DNA of 64,000 nucleotides from Ancrocorticia sp052089425 (GTDB lineage: Bacteria > Actinomycetota > Actinomycetes > Actinomycetales > Actinomycetaceae): positions 1-64,000 of the forward strand of contig NZ_JBQCZW010000011.1 in assembly GCF_052089425.1 (NCBI RefSeq). The letters run 5' to 3'. Positions 27,148-35,871 of this stretch are shown here, piece by piece. The first letter of the stretch is position 1. Every line of letters starts with the position of its first letter. Made by a program: the position numbers and the translations under genes. The notes below the pieces were generated by a model. The model saw nothing but the letters and a program-made list of their open reading frames with translations. It was not told where the DNA came from and ran no database searches.

Positions 27148-27174
27148 GTGAAACCAACATATGAGTGGCTTCAC
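27148..27174. promoter_or_regulatory. Inverted repeat upstream of alcohol dehydrogenase
   Basis: GTGAAACCA (27148-27156) and TGGCTTCAC (27166-27174) pair with one mismatch, 43-69 bp upstream of the start codon, next to the AT-rich TGTATGTTTAAAAACA. A plausible operator over the promoter. The remaining part of 27106-27332 shows no gene. Confidence 0.4.
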
Positions 27175-27332
27175 CTGTACATTCCATGCTAGACCAAAGA
27201 CTCAAAGAGCGGGGCTAAATTATGGACGAAAGACCCAGCGGTTTACTCCTTCTAGCTTCCCACTTCACGGTCCGCCATATCATATGACATTGAGAAGGCG
27301 GGTGGCATTGAGACGGACGGGCACTGAACAAA

Positions 27333-28136
27333 CTAAACCGGCGAAAGGCGCAGCCTACGGCGGAAACCGTGCCCGGACGCATCGGACCACAGCACGCCCG
27401 ATTCGATGACGGCCGCAGTGAGCCGCGCGAGCTCGCGATAGAACGGCGTCTCGGCTCCCTCAGCCACCTCGCTGGTCATCGCCGGTATCCACTCAGACAA
27501 GTGTTCAGTCCCCATGCGCGCCCGGAGTTCGCGCCACGTGCCGGGGCCGCTGGTGCGAGGTGAGCCGCCGTCGTCGTCCTTATCACGCCCGGAACTCCGC
27601 GAACCCGGGGAACCCTGAGAACCCGGGGAACCCCACGTACCCGCATCCAACTCGTGGTGGGCACAAAAGGAAACAAACTCCAACTCTCGCGCAACGTGAT
27701 CCGGCGGCTCGGATTCGGGCGCCACCACGCCGGCCAGCGCGTAGAGGCTGCCTACCTCCGTGGCAGCCCGCGAAATGAACAGCGGCACGTCCTTACCGGA
27801 GGAATCAGCATCCACAAAGTGGGACTCAAAGGGCGAACTGATGGACCGCCGGGGGATATCGAACAGACTCGTGTGTTCAGTCCGGAGGGACTCGAGTACG
27901 GGCCCCGCTCCACTATTCCGATACTGCTCATGAATGGCATGAAGCGGCGCCGCGCCCGTCGAATCCAGCCGAATATCGGCGGCGCAGGCACGAATATCGC
28001 TCACCCACGTCCCGCCGCTCAAGCCTTCCGCCAGCCGCCGCGTCGGTTCGTCCCACGCCACAGCCAGCAGAGCGGCCAAATCACGGATGGCCTCGAGGCG
28101 CCCGGCAGCCTCCTGATCTTCCTTTCGTGAAGCCAC
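27333..28136 (-). CDS. TorD/DmsD-family molybdoenzyme assembly chaperone
   Basis: Cytoplasmic chaperone that assists cofactor insertion into the adjacent molybdopterin subunit, 267 aa (longer than the usual 200). Helical TorD features include RRLAEGLSGGTWVSDIR near residue 37, LRTEHTSLFDIPRRSIS near residue 84 and the FVSFCAHHELDAGTW block (HELD-type motif) near 160. That block is followed by a Gly/Ser/Pro/Asp insertion with GSPGSQ-like repeats. It is the last gene of the operon, 7 bp after the Fe-S subunit gene. The insertion is the oddity. Confidence 0.85.
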   Translation of the reverse strand: MASRKEDQEAAGRLEAIRDLAALLAVAWDEPTRRLAEGLSGGTWVSDIRACAADIRLDSTGAAPLHAIHEQYRNSGAGPVLESLRTEHTSLFDIPRRSISSPFESHFVDADSSGKDVPLFISRAATEVGSLYALAGVVAPESEPPDHVARELEFVSFCAHHELDAGTWGSPGSQGSPGSRSSGRDKDDDGGSPRTSGPGTWRELRARMGTEHLSEWIPAMTSEVAEGAETPFYRELARLTAAVIESGVLWSDASGHGFRRRLRLSPV

Positions 28137-28143
28137 CGGCAGC

Positions 28144-28764
28144 CTACTTCAGGAAGCGGACCGATGGTCCGGTCCCGGCCTCGGCGTGAAGGGTGAAGGA
28201 TTCCCGTTCCTCCAATACCTGGGAAACCTCAGAATCCGGATCATCCAGATCGCCGAAGAACCGCGCACGGGTCGGACACACCTCCACGCAAGCAGGCACC
28301 CGCCCCTCATCCAACCGCTGCGTACAGAACGTGCACTTCGAAACCGTGGCCGGCTGCTGGGGTACAACATTTGCGTGCCCGACGGCAAAGCCCGTCGCCC
28401 AATTCAGAGAATCCTCATTGCGGGTTCGCACACCGTCATACGGGCATGCCTCAATACACGCGCCGCAGCCGATGCACTTATCGTAATCAATGAGAACAAC
28501 GCCATCCTTCTCACGCTTGTAGGTGGCACCGGTGGGACACACCGGCACACACGGCGGGTTCTCGCAATGCTGGCACGCCACCGTCAAGAAGGACATGGAC
28601 ACATCCGGGAACGTTCCAGTGGGCGTGTCCCGATCCGCCCCACCCACAGTCCACACGCGATTCCACCACACGCCATCGGGCAGATTATTCTCCGCCTTAC
28701 ACGCCACGGCACACGTATCGCAGCCGATGCACCGCTTCGTATCAATCAACATTCCTAAGCGCAT
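28144..28764 (-). CDS. Four-cluster ferredoxin subunit, DmsB type
   Basis: Electron-transfer subunit between the membrane anchor and the molybdenum subunit, 206 aa. Four cysteine groups are visible: CIGCDTCAVAC, CQHCENPPCVPVC, CIGCGACIEAC, and CTFC followed by CVEVC, as in DmsB. The start is MRLGMLIDTKRC, with no signal sequence, so it would cross the membrane only bound to a Tat-exported partner. It lies 3 bp downstream of the catalytic-subunit stop. Confidence 0.95.
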   Translation of the reverse strand: MRLGMLIDTKRCIGCDTCAVACKAENNLPDGVWWNRVWTVGGADRDTPTGTFPDVSMSFLTVACQHCENPPCVPVCPTGATYKREKDGVVLIDYDKCIGCGACIEACPYDGVRTRNEDSLNWATGFAVGHANVVPQQPATVSKCTFCTQRLDEGRVPACVEVCPTRARFFGDLDDPDSEVSQVLEERESFTLHAEAGTGPSVRFLK

Positions 28765-28767
28765 CGC

Positions 28768-31299
28768 TCAGACCTCCTTCATTCGGGACGATGTTCGGTC
28801 CAACGTTTCGCTCGCTGGCCAGTCCGCCGCTTCGCTCGCTGGCCAGTCCAACGTTTCGTCCGCTGACCAGTCCAACGTTTCGTCCGTTATCGAGTCCACC
28901 GTTTCGTCCCACTTACGCATGTCAACCGTGGCATCGAAGAAGCTTTGATTCACACCCATCGGATCAATCTCCGAAGAGTTCACCTCTGAGAAGGACCCCG
29001 CCTTGTACTGGCGTGACTGCCAGCCCTTCGGATACATCAACATCCCCGGCCTGATGCCTTCCGTGATCACTGCTTTTGCCACGGCATGGCCGCGATCGTT
29101 GAAAACTTCGATGTGATCGCCATCAGCGATCCCTCGGCTGGCGGCATCTTTCGGGCTCATCTTGAGGATCGGCTCCGCATCGAGCTCTTTCAACCACGGC
29201 ACCCGCGTGAACTGCGAGTGCGCGTGGTAACGAGAACGCTCAGAGATCACCACAAACGGGTACTTCTTCTGAGCCTGCGTTCCTGGCCACGCCTCTGTCG
29301 GAGAGTAGAAGCTCGGCAATTGCTCGCGTTTGACTGGAATCTTCTGCCCATAATCGAAGCGCGGGCTCGGCGATTCCTCATAGAACTGCATGCGGCCATT
29401 GGGCGTGTTGAACGTCTGGTTGCCACCGTAGGCAATCCACGGCTCGGCAGCGATCCGGATCGCACGCTTCTCCTTGAGATCATCCCACGTGATGCCGCGT
29501 TCTCGTAGCTCCGGGGAGTCCATCAGCTCCCGGAAGTACTCATCATCAGGCTGGTTGAAGTATTCTTCCAGCCCCATCTTCTTTGCGAGCATCCGCGCGA
29601 TTGTCCCGTCCGGCTTGCACTCGAAGAGTGGATCGATCGCGCGCTCCGAATACTGTAGGTACGGATGTGTTGCCGGGATCGGGATAATGTCTTCACTCTC
29701 GTAAAAATGGGCGGCAGGCAAAACGAGGTCCGAGAGCAGTGCGGTTTCGTTCATCACTTGATCCGCAGTACAGATGAAGTCCAAGTTATCCACGATCTCG
29801 CGCTTGAACTGGTTTTCGTCAACCGACGTCCCCGCGGGGTTTCCGCAATAGATATAAAGGGACTTCAGAGGATATTCCTCGCCCTTGAACTTCCCAGAAG
29901 TAAGAACATCCCCAAGAACAATGGACTCCATCGGGGCCATGCGCCGATCCGTCGGCGTGGCGAAACCCTGATTAAGCCCAAGGAACACCTCAAACTGAGA
30001 ACCCACATCCGCGCCCGGCTGTCCGATGTAGCCTGTCACCGCCGCAAGAGTCAGCACACACCGTGCCGCCATGGTTCCATTGTTGAACGCCTGAGAACCC
30101 CATCCAGTCCGAATAGTTGTTGGCCCGGAAACGATACGCGCGGCCAATTCTTCGATGGTCTCCTCGGGGACATCGCTGATCTCGGCACCAACGCTTGGGG
30201 GATACTCATCCACACGCTCGCGCAGTAGCTGGAAGGCCGTTGCACATTCCACCGTGGAACCGTCCGCCAGCTCCACTTCCCAGCGTCCCTCCATGAGGGG
30301 GTTGGACACGGCATTGACATGCCCCATCGTCCCGTCAGTGGTGCGCACAACGGCGGGAAAGCCTTCCACGTCCGAATCGCCCGGATCGCCCGGATCGCTA
30401 TCACGCCCGGGAAGATCACTCACCCGCAGAAACTCCTCAGTATCGGAGCGCACCAAGTACGGAGCAACAGTCTTCTCCTGCAAGAACGGACGATTCTCAT
30501 TGCCGTCACGAAGGATGCAGTGAATGATCGCCAGCATCAGCGCGGGATCGGAACCCGGGCGGCACGGAATGTACTGGTCCGCCTGAGCCGCTGCGTGGGT
30601 GAAGGCGGGATCGATCACGATGATCTTCGCACCGGCATCCTGCGCGTCCTGCACGAAATGGTAGTAGTGAATCGCTGCCTCTGACACGTTGAATCCAAGA
30701 AGAATCACCGTGTCCGCATTCACCAAATCGGTGGGGCCGTTACCTGTACCGAGCCCGTTGAATCCGATCATGGCGTTCATTGCGTAGTTGGCCGCGGCAT
30801 CTACGGAATGGTTGATGGATGTGAACCCCAGAATGTTGCCGAGCCGCCCCATGAGCCCGGGGAACGATCCGTTGAGCGGCGTCTGGTTTCCCGAGGCGCC
30901 GATCATGCCCACCGCCGTGTCACCGTACTCCGCCTGAGTCTTCTTCCAGTTATCCGTGATCATATCTAGGGCTTCGTCCCAGCTGATGCGCTGGAACTTG
31001 CCTTCGCCACGTTTGCCCACACGCTTCATGGGGTATTTGACCCGGTTGGGATCGTACACACGCTGCAGGTTCGTGATTCCGCGCAGGCAGATCCGATTGA
31101 AACTCTTGTCCGGCATCGGCGCCGGGAGGGATTGGACGATGCGCCCGTCGCGGACCGTCACGTGGTGGGGGCAGGCTCCGAAGCAGCCCGGCCTGCACAC
31201 TGAACGGAATACTTCCTCGCCCGGATGCAAGACTGTTTTCGCCACGAAGTTGTTGGGCCGGGTGGCTTCGCTCAAGAATGATCTTTTCGTGGTAGTCAT
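28768..31299 (-). CDS. Molybdopterin oxidoreductase catalytic subunit, DMSO-reductase family (DmsA-like)
   Basis: Anaerobic reductase of S- or N-oxides or a related acceptor, 843 aa. It starts at ATG 31299 (MTTTKRSFLSEATRPNNF). The upstream in-frame region is rejected because it has no ribosome site and contains a GACGACGAC motif. The Fe-S motif is CRPGCFGACPHHV plus a distal Cys in RICLRGI. The molybdenum-binding core follows, with ISWDEALDMITDNWKK and MIGASGNQTPLNGS. No hydrophobic Tat signal is visible, unlike E. coli DmsA. An Asp/Gly/Pro insertion lies near residue 305. The last 45 residues are ETLDW-type acidic repeats. Confidence 0.92.
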   Translation of the reverse strand: MTTTKRSFLSEATRPNNFVAKTVLHPGEEVFRSVCRPGCFGACPHHVTVRDGRIVQSLPAPMPDKSFNRICLRGITNLQRVYDPNRVKYPMKRVGKRGEGKFQRISWDEALDMITDNWKKTQAEYGDTAVGMIGASGNQTPLNGSFPGLMGRLGNILGFTSINHSVDAAANYAMNAMIGFNGLGTGNGPTDLVNADTVILLGFNVSEAAIHYYHFVQDAQDAGAKIIVIDPAFTHAAAQADQYIPCRPGSDPALMLAIIHCILRDGNENRPFLQEKTVAPYLVRSDTEEFLRVSDLPGRDSDPGDPGDSDVEGFPAVVRTTDGTMGHVNAVSNPLMEGRWEVELADGSTVECATAFQLLRERVDEYPPSVGAEISDVPEETIEELAARIVSGPTTIRTGWGSQAFNNGTMAARCVLTLAAVTGYIGQPGADVGSQFEVFLGLNQGFATPTDRRMAPMESIVLGDVLTSGKFKGEEYPLKSLYIYCGNPAGTSVDENQFKREIVDNLDFICTADQVMNETALLSDLVLPAAHFYESEDIIPIPATHPYLQYSERAIDPLFECKPDGTIARMLAKKMGLEEYFNQPDDEYFRELMDSPELRERGITWDDLKEKRAIRIAAEPWIAYGGNQTFNTPNGRMQFYEESPSPRFDYGQKIPVKREQLPSFYSPTEAWPGTQAQKKYPFVVISERSRYHAHSQFTRVPWLKELDAEPILKMSPKDAASRGIADGDHIEVFNDRGHAVAKAVITEGIRPGMLMYPKGWQSRQYKAGSFSEVNSSEIDPMGVNQSFFDATVDMRKWDETVDSITDETLDWSADETLDWPASEAADWPASETLDRTSSRMKEV
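28795..28902 (-). repeat. 24-27-bp imperfect tandem repeats at end of DmsA-like gene
   Basis: Units containing CAACGTTTCGTCCGCTGACC or a close variant repeat about four times. They encode successive E-T-L-D-W-x-A segments at the protein C-terminus. Some units alternate CTCGCTGGCC and CCGCTGACC, so the array has diverged. Confidence 0.85.
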
Positions 31300-31375
31300 A
31301 GTTCCACGTCTTTCCGATAGCTTCCGTTTGGATTGTTTGGGACGACGACGAAGGCCGCAACGCTCATCTGGCAGG

Positions 31376-32473
31376 TCATGATTGGCGCCCTTCTCCGGCA
31401 GGTCTGCGCCGTGGCGGATCGATGATGGGGGCATGCATCCCCGCTTGGAGCACGGCGCGGCGAACGTGTTCTACACCAGTTGCCGAGGCGGCCGCGGCCA
31501 CCGCCTGGATGATTGGCGATGCGGAGCCAACCACCGTCAGGACGGCTGGGATTGCTGTCCCCACCGCCCCTCCTGTGACGAGGAATCGGTCCTTCTGAAC
31601 ACCTTCGATAAGGTCACGAGCCGAGAGCCTGGCGGACGTACCGCCCTGCGCGAGTTGCTTAATGTACACATCCGTCAGCACCGCGCTGACCACGCCGAAC
31701 GCCGTGGAAGCCACGGCCAGTGGACGAGATGGCCGTGATGACAGAGCGCCCGTGAGAGCCGTTCCGGCCTGCATGGCGCCAGCGGCAAACATCCACGGGA
31801 TCACCGCGGGCCGCCACGAAGCAACCGCCTTGGAATCATTAAGGAAATACCCGTCATACACCGCCAGCACACACGCACCCGCATTAGCCACGGCCGCCGC
31901 CCCGATCCGAGCAGGCTTGGGAACGAAGGGCACAAGCGAGACAGCGCCGGCACCCGCGAAGGCTGCGAACGCCCATGAACCGCGAGCAATCCACGACGTT
32001 TTCGGCTTGGAGAACACCAGAGGGAAACGCTCGGGACGGCCAAGATCCGCCAACAACAAAATACCTTTACCGCCAGCGGCCAGCGCCCAGCCAGCCGCCA
32101 TGCCAACAGGATTTCGGGCGATTGAGGAGGCAAGATACGTTGTTGCGCCAACACCGCCCAAGCCCATTTCCCACCACATCTGCGCGACGGCCCACCGCTT
32201 ATCGCGGCGATATGGCAACTCATGGCGTCCCGATTCCAGCCACGAGATCTCCTCCGTATCGGCGAAGCGGGACGCTCGCTCTGGCCGGTTCACTGTCGAG
32301 GGGGTACTGGTTGAGAGTCCGTCGTCGTCGGACAACACTCTAGGCGTCCACCCAACAACGTCACGAACCACGGCCTCTGCCGCGGAATCAACCCACCGCG
32401 AAGCCGCCTCAACCACGGACTCGACAACAGTCTTGAACTGGTGAATCGGCGCGGGCAACGATGCTTTACTCAT
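31376..32473 (-). CDS. Membrane anchor subunit, DmsC/NrfD-like
   Basis: Quinol-oxidising membrane anchor, 365 aa from ATG 32473 (a GTG three codons earlier is possible). The first 95 residues are a hydrophilic extension (Ser/Thr-rich, with SDDDG). About eight helices follow (MWWEMGLGGVGATTYLASSI, GILLLADLGRPERFPLVF and later). The LLLADLGRPERF segment is characteristic of NrfD/DmsC anchors. The ATG overlaps the end of a small membrane ORF (ATGAGTAA). Gene order anchor, catalytic, Fe-S, chaperone differs from E. coli dmsABC. The 76-bp gap to the catalytic gene holds GACGACGACG at 31341. Confidence 0.85.
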   Translation of the reverse strand: MSKASLPAPIHQFKTVVESVVEAASRWVDSAAEAVVRDVVGWTPRVLSDDDGLSTSTPSTVNRPERASRFADTEEISWLESGRHELPYRRDKRWAVAQMWWEMGLGGVGATTYLASSIARNPVGMAAGWALAAGGKGILLLADLGRPERFPLVFSKPKTSWIARGSWAFAAFAGAGAVSLVPFVPKPARIGAAAVANAGACVLAVYDGYFLNDSKAVASWRPAVIPWMFAAGAMQAGTALTGALSSRPSRPLAVASTAFGVVSAVLTDVYIKQLAQGGTSARLSARDLIEGVQKDRFLVTGGAVGTAIPAVLTVVGSASPIIQAVAAAASATGVEHVRRAVLQAGMHAPIIDPPRRRPAGEGRQS

Positions 32474-32645
32474 CGCACCCACCCCGCTGAATCAAAGCCG
32501 CACCGGCCATCGCAACACCGCGAATAGTCAGCGCCAAAACCGCGATCACGCCACCGATAATCGCAAGTCGAGCGCCGGATACTGCACGCTCGTAGATCTC
32601 CGGTTCAACCTCACGGCCCCTGCCACGTTGATATGTCATTTTCAT
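32466..32645 (-). CDS. Small single-span membrane protein, first gene of the DMSO-reductase-like operon
   Basis: A 59-codon frame reading MKMTYQRGRGREVEPEIYER, then a hydrophobic stretch (SGARLAIIGGVIAVLALTIR, residues 23-42), and ending GGCDE. It fits one membrane helix with a basic cytoplasmic N-terminus. Its TAA overlaps the membrane-anchor ATG (ATGAGTAA), a classic coupling arrangement. ACGGGG lies upstream of the first ATG; an internal ATG at 32639 is also possible. I know no family for it. It could be a small subunit or assembly factor of the reductase (inference). Conservation is untested. Confidence 0.6.
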   Translation of the reverse strand: MKMTYQRGRGREVEPEIYERAVSGARLAIIGGVIAVLALTIRGVAMAGAALIQRGGCDE

Positions 32646-32681
32646 GCCCCGTTTCGAAAATCAACATCTGTTGCAACGAGG

Positions 32682-32703
32682 GCTCCATTTTCGGTAATGG
32701 AGC
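32682..32703. promoter_or_regulatory. Inverted repeat in divergent promoter of reductase operon and TetR gene
   Basis: GCTCCATT (32682-32689) and AATGGAGC (32696-32703) are perfect arms around TTCGGT. They sit 37 bp from the reductase-operon start and 95 bp from the TetR-family start. Likely operator of that regulator; a weaker CAACATCTGTTG palindrome is adjacent. Confidence 0.5.
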
Positions 32704-32797
32704 ACCTGTTCCAAAACTTAGCCTATTGGTCACGTGTCGCCGAAAGTGGGACTTTGGTCGATCATGTGATGGCCTCTTCTTCGGCAGGGAGCAGCTC

Positions 32798-33505
32798 ATG
32801 CCCGATGTGTTCGGCTCAGATATGCTGGAACGCGTGACGAATTCCAGCCTTTCAGGCCCCAGAGCCACAGTCCGATCCCGGCGAAGCACCGATGCCATGG
32901 CGGCGGCGATGCTTGAGCTAGCGGCAACGCGGCCTGCTGAAGCCATTCCGGTTGGCGAAATCAGCGATATGGCCGGGGTCTCTCGGCAAACCTTCTACCG
33001 GCGCTGGGGCTCCCCTGTCCAGTGCTTGAGCGAAGTTCTCGGGCAGCAACATCTTGACTTGGGAAGAATCTTGTCCGAGGCATTGGCAGACCCCACGCTG
33101 GAATTCGCGACTGTCTGGCGCGAGGCCTATCTCCGGACCTTGAGGCATGTGGATCAATACATCGAGGTCTACAAGACAATGATCGTCTCTCATTCGTCAG
33201 TATTCCTCGCACTCACCGACATCTTGATTCGAGCAGCCGGTGACGTTATCGAGGACACGATCGGCACGTTTGTAGAAAACGAAGTGGGCGCCATCTGGTC
33301 ATCGGTAGCCGCTCAACAGCAGGCCGGTAACGTTACCGCGCTCATCCGCCTCTGGGCACTTCCCGAAGAGAGACCAGATCCCGAACAACTTGTTGATACT
33401 CTCATGATCGTTGCCCCGCCGTGGCAGCTCGCGCGACGGACGCCAGAAGGCTGGCTGAACATTGAGCAGCTGGTGAGCCGCCGCCACGATCGGCTTGACG
33501 GGTGA
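32798..33505 (+). CDS. TetR-family transcriptional regulator
   Basis: One-component regulator, 235 aa. It starts at ATG 32798 (MPDVFGSDMLERVTN) with AGGGAG upstream; the frame stays open further back over the operator, which argues against an earlier start. The N-terminal helix-turn-helix is IPVGEISDMAGVSRQTFYRRWGS near residues 50-72. The C-terminal ligand domain is helical without a recognisable ligand motif. It may control the divergent reductase operon, or the ABC exporter that follows 123 bp downstream. Confidence 0.9.
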   Translation: MPDVFGSDMLERVTNSSLSGPRATVRSRRSTDAMAAAMLELAATRPAEAIPVGEISDMAGVSRQTFYRRWGSPVQCLSEVLGQQHLDLGRILSEALADPTLEFATVWREAYLRTLRHVDQYIEVYKTMIVSHSSVFLALTDILIRAAGDVIEDTIGTFVENEVGAIWSSVAAQQQAGNVTALIRLWALPEERPDPEQLVDTLMIVAPPWQLARRTPEGWLNIEQLVSRRHDRLDG

Positions 33506-33628
33506 GGCCTCCTAGTCTCTGTCTTGTCTGAGAACTATAGTCTGGGCAGAACAGCTTCAACTGCGAGCCCCTATGGACACAACGGTTGACCAGAGAACTG
33601 CTCGGCGAGCATTTCCACGAGGAAGGCA

Positions 33629-35422
33629 ATGGGTATGGGCGCGAGTCAGACTCATAAAGGGAACAAAATCGGAACCGAGGCGGGAGCCAGCACCTCGCCA
33701 ACGCGCTCACCTCGGGTCATCGGTGCTCTCTGGAAGCTCTTGGCCACGAGGCAGAAGGTCATTCTTATATTGGTGAGCATAGGCAACACTGGTGCCGCCG
33801 TGTCAGTTGTGTTGCCCTCGGTGATCATCGGAGACATCGTTTCGAAGCTGACCATCGATCCGGCCGCATCTATTGTTGGAGACATTGCACTGCTCTGTAG
33901 CCTCTTGGCACTGTTTGTCATTCTCAAAGTGGCCGTCCACATCAGCCTCCACAGTGTGCTCCCAAGGATTGAAGCGGACCTACGTGAAGCCCAACTTGAA
34001 AGGGCCCTCAAAACGCCTGTTGAGACTGGAGGCGGCGACTCACAATACGCAGCTGAACTCAACTCTCTCATGGGAAAGGGAGCGAAGGCGGGCGGCGACA
34101 GCGTGAAGATTGCGTTCAATGACCTCATGCCAGCGGTTATGCAGGCAGTTGTCGCAGCGATCACGGCATTCAGTTCAAGGTGGGAAATCGGGCTGATCCT
34201 TCTGCTATCGGGAATCGTCTCAATGTCACTTACCCAGTTTCAACTGAGCAATCAGGGAGGAGTCCGCCTCAGGATCAACAAGGCGAAGTCCCGCCTAGAC
34301 GGCGTCATGATCGAGCTGTTGCGAGGCAAGCCCGTGATTCGGACTCTGAACGCGGCGGATGCTGAATCGCACCGGGTTGGCAGGCGAGCACTGGAGCTGT
34401 CATCAGTGGAGGTGCGCCATCACAAGGTCATGGGCCTCTTTGACGCTGCGAAAACATCGTCAGAGTCTATCTTTAGCGTAGTCGTCTTGATCGTCGCGGC
34501 AGGATTCGTTGCGTCCGGAGCAAACCCTGGCTCAGTTCTTACGCTCTATTTGCTCTTTACGCAGTTCGCGACACCCTTGCAGGACATCCATAGGATTCGC
34601 GACGAGCTCAACGAATCCAACCTTCAGCTCTACGAGGTTTTCCGCATTCTGAGGCAACCACTCGATCAACTCTTCACCCGATCAGCAAGCAGGGATAAGG
34701 TAACGGGAGCGGATGTCGATTTCGATGGTGTCAGTGTGACCTATGGTGACGGAACCCGCGCCGTTCGGAACGTTTCCCTGCGAGTGCCAGAGGGTAGCTT
34801 TCTTGGAATCTGCGGCCCGGCGGGCTGCGGTAAATCCACACTCATCAAGGCCCTCGTAGGGATCCTCCCGGTCTCAGGCGGAAAGATTACCGTCGGGGGT
34901 GTCGCCATCTCCGATATGAATGCGGATCAACTCGCAAGCACTATTGCCTACGTTTCACAGGACCCATACACCGTGTCAGGTACAGTGCGAGCCAACTTGA
35001 GGTTGGGACAATCCGCTGACATCACGGACGAGCGCCTGACCGGCATGTTAGAAACTGTGGGACTCTTTGATGAGCTGAAGGACGGCCTCGAAACCACCGT
35101 TGGCGAGGACGGCGATGGACTGTCTGGCGGACAAAAGCAGCGCCTAGTGCTGGCACGCATCCTTCTTCGGCCGGCCGAAGTGATCGTGCTTGATGAGGCG
35201 ACCTCCGCGCTGGACAATCTGAACGAGGAGCATTTCATGAAAGCACTTCTGTCCTCGGGCCGGACAGTCATTTCTATTGCTCACAGGCTGTCCACACTCC
35301 GAAAGGCCGATGAGATCGTCGTGATGAAGGACGGCCACATTGATCAGGAAGGCACCTTCAGTTCGCTTGATGAACGTGCTGGCCTATTTCACGAGCTGCT
35401 CCACGCAGGAGAACTTACGTAG
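33629..35422 (+). CDS. ABC exporter half-transporter (membrane plus ATPase domains)
   Basis: Type IV ABC exporter subunit, 597 aa. The membrane domain (residues 30-330) has about six helices. The ATPase domain starts near 365. Walker A is GPAGCGKST near 395, the signature LSGGQKQRLVLAR near 498, Walker B VIVLDEATSALD near 518, and the H-loop SIAHRLS. It starts at ATG 33629 with AGGAAGG upstream. No partner half-transporter is adjacent, so it is probably a homodimer. No peptidase or peptide-precursor gene is seen nearby, so the substrate (drug, lipid, peptide) is open. It may be regulated by the preceding TetR protein. Confidence 0.9.
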   Translation: MGMGASQTHKGNKIGTEAGASTSPTRSPRVIGALWKLLATRQKVILILVSIGNTGAAVSVVLPSVIIGDIVSKLTIDPAASIVGDIALLCSLLALFVILKVAVHISLHSVLPRIEADLREAQLERALKTPVETGGGDSQYAAELNSLMGKGAKAGGDSVKIAFNDLMPAVMQAVVAAITAFSSRWEIGLILLLSGIVSMSLTQFQLSNQGGVRLRINKAKSRLDGVMIELLRGKPVIRTLNAADAESHRVGRRALELSSVEVRHHKVMGLFDAAKTSSESIFSVVVLIVAAGFVASGANPGSVLTLYLLFTQFATPLQDIHRIRDELNESNLQLYEVFRILRQPLDQLFTRSASRDKVTGADVDFDGVSVTYGDGTRAVRNVSLRVPEGSFLGICGPAGCGKSTLIKALVGILPVSGGKITVGGVAISDMNADQLASTIAYVSQDPYTVSGTVRANLRLGQSADITDERLTGMLETVGLFDELKDGLETTVGEDGDGLSGGQKQRLVLARILLRPAEVIVLDEATSALDNLNEEHFMKALLSSGRTVISIAHRLSTLRKADEIVVMKDGHIDQEGTFSSLDERAGLFHELLHAGELT

Positions 35423-35437
35423 ACAGCTCCAAAGCTA

Positions 35438-35451
35438 AGGGGCAAGCCCCT
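35438..35451 (+). terminator. Short hairpin after ABC exporter gene
   Basis: AGGGGC-AA-GCCCCT, 16 bp past the exporter stop, followed by CCCG..CGGG. The stem is short and no T-tract follows, so termination may be partial. Confidence 0.4.
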
Positions 35452-35520
35452 ACCCGTGAAGTCGGGCTATTCCTGCGAGAAGTTGCTGAACGCTAGACTG
35501 AGGAAGAGAGGAGAGAAATC

Positions 35521-35871
35521 ATGACTTCACCGCTGTCATTCGCGGACAGGAAGGTCTATGCCCTGCCTAAGTCTCTGGATGATCTGAATGGACCCGGACT
35601 CGGGAGCACTTTACATCTGGACCATTCGATCATTTGGGCACCCGGAGCACAAACTATTGTGCTCAAGGATCTAAACGCTGTACGTTTCGCCTACCCAGCG
35701 CTACTTAATGAAGCGCAGCTTCCTGAGCTTGAGAAGTTCGTCAACAAGGATCTTCTTGTTGCCACCTGGGAAGACCTCTTACTTCCTATCCGAGTGGCAT
35801 ACATGTGGCAAGAGCGCTTTCCAGAGCTTCCGAAACATCCTCTCCCACAAGGCTATCCCAACCATGGATAG
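35521..35871 (+). CDS. Uncharacterised 116-aa partner of AbiEii-type nucleotidyltransferase (possible antitoxin)
   Basis: Soluble 116-aa protein starting MTSPLSFADRKVYALPKS, with AGAGGAG upstream. I do not recognise a domain. It lacks the winged helix-turn-helix expected of an AbiEi antitoxin. Its last four codons overlap the start of the nucleotidyltransferase gene (ATGGATAG, 8 bp), so the pair is translationally coupled, as in toxin-antitoxin modules. The C-terminal half has EDLLLPIRVAYMWQERFPELP, suggestive of helical packing. Role as antitoxin is inference from context. Confidence 0.65.
   Translation: MTSPLSFADRKVYALPKSLDDLNGPGLGSTLHLDHSIIWAPGAQTIVLKDLNAVRFAYPALLNEAQLPELEKFVNKDLLVATWEDLLLPIRVAYMWQERFPELPKHPLPQGYPNHG

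Noticed and set aside
31300..31434. 45-residue N-terminal extension of the DmsA-like protein
   Set aside because: It has no ribosome site, contains a GACGACGAC motif and has no Tat signal character; ATG 31299 is the better start.
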